Shown here piece by piece: positions 59,580 through 64,000 of a stretch of DNA of 64,000 bases. This DNA comes from Hymenoscyphus infarciens (taxonomy: Eukaryota; Ascomycota; Leotiomycetes; Helotiales; Helotiaceae). The translations under genes and the position numbers were made by a program. Under the pieces are notes generated by a model. That model worked only from the letters and a program-made list of their open reading frames with translations, was not told where the DNA came from and searched no databases. The DNA is taken from assembly GCA_001414345.1 (NCBI GenBank), contig LLCB01000197.1:47829-111828 (forward strand), written 5' to 3'. How positions within the stretch are numbered: position 1 is the stretch's first letter; every line of letters begins with the position of its first letter.

Positions 59580-62164
59580 GATTATAGATTATAATAGCAC
59601 GAAATACATATAACTATAGAAGAGGTATATAGGAGTACGTTTAGTAGAATAACGTATATAAATACTAGGCTCTAATATAGAAGAAAAGGATAAACTATCT
59701 CTCTTCTATACTAAACATAAACGTCTATATATAAGAGGTTAGAAGCTACTAAGTTCTAATAATAATAATAACCGAGCCTTATCTAATATAGCTAATACTA
59801 AATAATAAGAGCTGAAAAGCTAAATATATAATATCTAAACCTTAATCTCTTCTATATATGAATATTAGATATTAATATCTTTAACACTTCGATTATATAA
59901 GTATTAGTTATTCGTAATCTCAGCCTAGAGATATTAGCAGTGCTTAGAGGTATCGGTAGTTTCACGAATACTAATAATTTAGAATAACGTGCTATTATAT
60001 AACAATTTAGAATAGCGCGCTATTATATAGATTATCTTTAATAAGATAATAGATATTAATTATCTACGTATTATATATATTAAAAATAGAAACGCGATTA
60101 ATACTAAGAGACTAAAAGCGAGTTTATTTAAGAAAGATATAATTATAGCGTTTACTAAGAATAAAATATAAAGCTTTAAAGATAAAAGTAAGAGGTTTAT
60201 ATACTAGAAGAGCGTATAAGCTAAGAAGTAATCTATAAAGAGTAAGAAGACTAGTAGTAATTAGAAAGAGGCTAATAGCTTTATAGAAGACGAATAACTA
60301 TAAAAGACTCTTATAGACTTATAAAAGAGAAAGAGATATAATAGATAGTAGATAGCTAGAGAGCTCTAGAAAATATAATAGCTATCTCTGATTAAACTAT
60401 CTTCTAAACTACTTTTTAAACTCTTCTCTTAAGTACGAAACCTTTTTAGACGACGATATAGTCTATTACTACTCTAGTTATACTTAGATTCGCTTACTCT
60501 CTTCTTTTAGATAATTATTTATTTATAAGAGCTTTTATAGACGTAGAGTAATCTTATAAGCGAATAGAAGTTAAAGAAGAGATATTAAATTAAGAGATAT
60601 AGATATATATAGTTTCTAGTTATATAGCGATAATTAGTTATAGACTATTATATAGATAAAAATAAATAATATTACTTAGAGGTCTAGAATTCACTTTATA
60701 GCTTATAGAGAGCTATAGATTAGCGTAGTAATAAGCTAAAAAGATTAATATACTTACGATCTTAGACGAAGGTTACTATAAAATCTAAAACAGTCCTCGT
60801 AGCTTATATAGAGCCGACTATAAAGATTTTAACATAGCGATAGTAATCTCGTTAATATAAGTTAGTTTATAATTTAAGTATATAAGCTAAGTATCTCTTA
60901 TCTACTTCTACTACTTCTACTATTACTTTTATACTCTTTTATCTCTCTTTTTACTTATTATACTCTCTCTAGAATAGCGTAAGACTAATACTACTTCTAG
61001 TACTAAAAAGTCTACTAAAAGAGCTCTAAAAGCTACTAAAAAAGCTTCTAAAAAGAAGGTCTCTTAAGTACGTCTCGTAGATATATTTCTTAATAATAAG
61101 TAGAATCCCGAGCTTCTTAAGAAGAAAGTCGATCTTATATATATAAATAATACTAATAGTAATAATAGTAAAGAGATAGAGAATCTTATAGAAGATAGCT
61201 TAGTATTATTACTTATACTAAATATTATATATATAAAAGTGCTTTCTAAGAGTATCTTATATATATTAACTTCTAAATATATATAAGTATATAAAGAACT
61301 ACTTAGAGATAAGCTAGGTTGATTATATAAGAATATATTTATAATAGTTAATTTTCTTAGGTTTATACTATTATATTAAAATACTTCTCTATATCTATCT
61401 TCCTTACTTTTACTTTTAAATTATACGAAACTAATTAATTTTTTTAGTCTCTTTTTTACTACTAGAGTCTTTTATATAATATATAATAATATAAAGACAT
61501 ATATAACAGTCTTTATACTAAATTACTCTAGTATACGTCTCTAGAAAAATATATTAGTTTTAGAGCTTAAAGTCTTCTTTATAATTATAATATACTTTAG
61601 TATAAAGAATATATAAGAAGAGCTAGAACTTTAGAAAAGAGAGAGTAGAGGCTTCTATTTATTATATTAATTTATATAAAAGTATAGATATAAAAAGCTT
61701 AAGTCTTATCTTTATATATCTTATTCTTTTACTAATATCTTAAAAGAGTAGTAGTATATATAGCTATTATTACTTTTTAAGCACTTATATACTATATTTA
61801 TAATAGTACGAGATATATACTACTACTAAAGAGATATATAGAAGTGTGTTTAAAATAGAATAATATATATAAATACTAGGCTCTAGTATAGAAGAAAAGG
61901 CTAAACTAGCCTTTTCTAACTCTAGGAGAGTAGGCTGCTATATATAAGAGATTTGGATAATATAAAAGAGGTCTAAAACTAAATAACGTTATATATTAGC
62001 TAATATAAAAGCCTAAACTCTACGAAGTATATCTAAAAGCTTAGATAGACGTAAGAACGTATATAATCTTTCTAAATTAGATAATATAAAATAATATAGC
62101 TAAAACCTTATATATATAGTATATACTATATTATCTCAGCTATATAGAATAGTATACTATTATA
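59580..62164 (-). mobile_element. RIP-mutated LTR retrotransposon relic, TGTGACGGC family
   Basis: Two direct repeats flank about 1.8 kb. Both contain AAATACTAGGCTCTA and ATAGAAGAAAAGG followed by TATATATAAGAG, near 59655-59735 and 61880-61950. The right one, reverse complemented, aligns with the LTR that begins at 63391, and its outer end at 62164 matches the TGTGACGGC terminus. The element is therefore on the minus strand, with its 5' LTR at about 62164-61800 and its 3' LTR at about 59960-59580. The interior is far shorter than a full element and has no readable Pol, so it is deleted as well as mutated. Left boundary approximate. Confidence 0.6.
60985..61130 (+). pseudogene. Lysine/alanine-rich coding fossil
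   Basis: In a region otherwise full of stops, one plus-strand frame reads a stretch of alternating Ser/Thr, Ala and Lys (for example STKRALKATKKASKKK). After a TAA it continues as RLVDIFLNNK, a TAG where TGG is plausible, and NPELLKKKVDL. This suggests an unidentified transposon-borne protein whose Trp and Gln codons were lost through C-to-T changes. No family was recognised. Confidence 0.3.
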
Positions 62165-63390
62165 TCTCTCTTCTTTAAAAAAGACTCGTTCTCGAGTCTA
62201 TCTATCTTATTATTTAGAATTGAATCGGAATAGTATAAGTGTTATATTTATTATATTTATTATAAGCGAAAAGGTAGATTAGAGTCTAAATCGTAGCTAA
62301 TCTAAGTTTAAAGATACTTTGTTTATTAAACTTTATTATAAACGAGATATTAAAATATTAGTTCTAAATTATATATAGATACTTATAAAAGAGACTTTGT
62401 TTCTAATTCTTCTATATTAAAAGTAAGTATTCGTATTCGTATTTACTAAAAGAGTATAGTCTAATCTGTCTAGTAGGTTAGAAAAAGTTTAAAGTTTAAA
62501 GTTTAAATTAAAATTAGAAAAAGTTTAGAGTAGAATTAGATAGTGTTTAGTCGGGATTAATAGTAATAACTTAGTTAAGAGCTTACTTCGAGAGTATACT
62601 AATTTATATCTAATTCAAAGAATTTAAATAAAAAAGAAACTTCTAGCTTAGCTAGAAGTAAAAGAAGATAAGAAAGACTTCTTACTAGAGTTAGTAGAGT
62701 TTTAGCTAGTTAAAAGAGTTATTACTAAATATTAAAAATACTATCCGAAGTTTAGAATAATAAAAGAAGTAGTTTCAGCTAGTTAAATAAACTTAATACT
62801 AAAGTTATTATATTATCTTATTCTCTTTAGCGATTTAGGTCTAAATTAGAGTACTTAAGAACTTATTTATTATCTTCTGATTCCGATTCTACTTTAGAAG
62901 TAGTAGAAGATTCGTTATCGGATTATAGAGAGTTTAGAGCTAAATTAGATAAGAATAGAGAGGTATTTTAAACCGAAGTACTAATAACACGTAACTTAGT
63001 ATTTTAACGTTACTTCTTATTTATAGCTAAAATATTAGATACTATTTTAATAAAGTTATAATTCTATTATCTCTTTCTTAAAGTAGCTAAGTTTCAGAGC
63101 TATAGTATAATCTTATTCTATATTTAAAAAAACTATTCTAATTCTAGTATATCTCTAAGTATAGCTATACTTGAAAAACGACTCTTAAAATTAGTAAAAG
63201 TTTCTTTAGCGTTATTTTATATTATTCGTAAGAATCTAAAAGCGTTCTAAGTATTCTCTTTCTTATAACTAGTTAAAAAGTAGGTATTTAAAAGAGTAAC
63301 TATATCTTAAGAGTTATAGAAAGTAAGGTTCGATTCTAATTTAGACTAGTATCTAGGCTTAAGGTAATCCCTAGCTAGCCTAGATATTAT

Positions 63391-63714
63391 TGTGACGGCA
63401 TGCCGTTCTATATAGCCGAGATTACATAGCATATGCCGTGTTTCGGTAGTTGTTATCTTATATTGTCTGTTTTAGGAAGGTTACGTACGTCTAGGCTTTC
63501 GGACGTACTTCGTAGGTTTAGGCTTTTATATTAGCTGACGTATATCGTTGTTCGGTTTCGTACCTCTTGTATATTAGCATCGTTTAGAGCTGTCTTCGCT
63601 CTTTACCTTTAGTTTTCGTGTTAATAACTACGAATAGACTACTTCTCTACTCTACTCCTGTCTTATTGTTATATTAAACTAAAGGTTACTCTTCTTATTA
63701 GGCTTCTTAACCTT
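63391..63714 (+). mobile_element. LTR of the TGTGACGGC family, weakly mutated
   Basis: Begins TGTGACGGCATGCCGTTC and is the plus-strand counterpart of the segments at 23108-23310 and (inverted) 61800-62164. CpA/TpG are partly retained. The inner end is uncertain; sequence from about 63640 may already be the untranslated leader before Gag. It probably is the 5' LTR of an element extending beyond the window. Confidence 0.65.
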
Positions 63715-64000
63715 ACTTCTATTCTAGCCTCCCTGCCGCCGACTCTGCGAACCCCTTTAAAAACAGCTTCCTAGACCCCTTGCTAGCGACTCTCGAATCG
63801 ATACCTAGCTTAAGACCCCCCCCTCTGGCGTCTGCGGACTTCTATTCTAGCCTCCCTGCTGCTGACTCTGCGAACCCCTTTAAAAACAGCTTCCTAGACC
63901 CCTCGCTAGCGACCCCTGAATCGACACTAAGCTGCGGACCCCCCTCTAGCTTCGGATCCCCTCCTTCTAGTATCTAACCCCTATCTAGCATCTTCGGATC
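63715..64000 (+). repeat. 123-bp tandem repeat encoding a 41-residue unit
   Basis: Two adjacent units start at 63715 and 63838 (both ACTTCTATTCTAGCCTCCCT), with a period of 123 bp. The second ends near 63960. Both stay open in the same frame and encode FYSSLPAADSANPFKNSFLD followed by a Pro/Ser/Leu-rich stretch. A multiple-of-three period and frame conservation indicate a coding repeat, probably at the N terminus of a Gag-like protein of the element whose LTR precedes it. The frame meets TAA near 63976. Confidence 0.7.

Larger units (their letters stand above)
58730..63390. repeat. AT-rich, RIP-degenerate transposon block (right part)
   Basis: Same composition signature as the left block: TA-rich, CA and TG very rare, CG retained, all frames broken. 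It contains the paired LTR relics at 59580-59960 and 61800-62164. A lysine-rich coding fossil lies near 60990-61130. The rest cannot be assigned. Confidence 0.88.

Noticed and set aside
63318..63345. Possible tRNA B box (GGTTCGATTC) in the right RIP block
   Set aside because: No A box at the right distance and no foldable stems; chance match.
1..64000. CRISPR array, operons, bacterial-type ribosome binding sites
   Set aside because: The window is eukaryotic with spliced genes; no regularly spaced direct repeats with unique spacers were seen.

Overview
The window looks like nuclear DNA of a filamentous ascomycete (Pezizomycotina). The protein families resemble those of Leotiomycetes, but that placement is an impression, not a result. 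Genes have many short introns (mostly 48-100 bp) with GTAAGT-type donors and CTAAC/CTGAC-type branch sites. Between the genes lie AT-rich transposon graveyards with a saturated repeat-induced point mutation (RIP) signature: CpA and TpG are almost absent while CpG survives. All exon coordinates were worked out by hand from splice sites, reading phase and remembered family signatures; no search was run.

Layout. 1-2400: no intact gene, with a doubtful NB-ARC relic. 2400-8560: a RIP-degenerate block holding an LTR-retrotransposon relic (about 3090-5170) and a long-inverted-repeat DNA element (about 6053-8515), separated by an undamaged island. 9129-11107: ferric-reductase-type flavocytochrome. 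11100-16900: mostly non-coding, with a possible coiled-coil gene, a Tourist-like MITE (15203-15618) and a broken NLR/STAND gene (16018-16878). 17598-22551: SNX3-type sorting nexin, tetraspanin-like protein, Rim2-type mitochondrial carrier. 22950-26800: gene-poor, with a solo LTR carrying a perfect hairpin and a second MITE. 26850-29336: ASH1-type H3K36 methyltransferase. 29800-33600: a multiply disabled membrane-protein pseudogene, an APH-fold kinase-like gene and a small fungal protein of unknown function. 33600-41700: gene-poor, with only weak membrane-protein candidates. 41703-44676: a six-exon zinc-cluster regulator. 49004-53568: a housekeeping cluster of splicing factor SF3A1/Prp21, ribosomal protein uS4 (RPS9) and, divergently, ribosomal protein eL21 (RPL21). 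57244-58557: an F-box-like fungal protein with a disturbed 5' part. 58730-63390: a second RIP block with paired LTRs. 63391-64000: a much less mutated LTR followed by a 41-residue coding tandem repeat that runs off the window.

The genes do not form an operon or an obvious biosynthetic cluster. The clearest functional grouping is the translation and splicing group at 49-53.6 kb, where uS4 and eL21 share one intergenic promoter. The most distinctive feature is the contrast between near-complete RIP in the AT blocks and weakly affected copies of the same LTR family at 23.1 and 63.4 kb. I did not find convincing evidence of a wholly new biological system.
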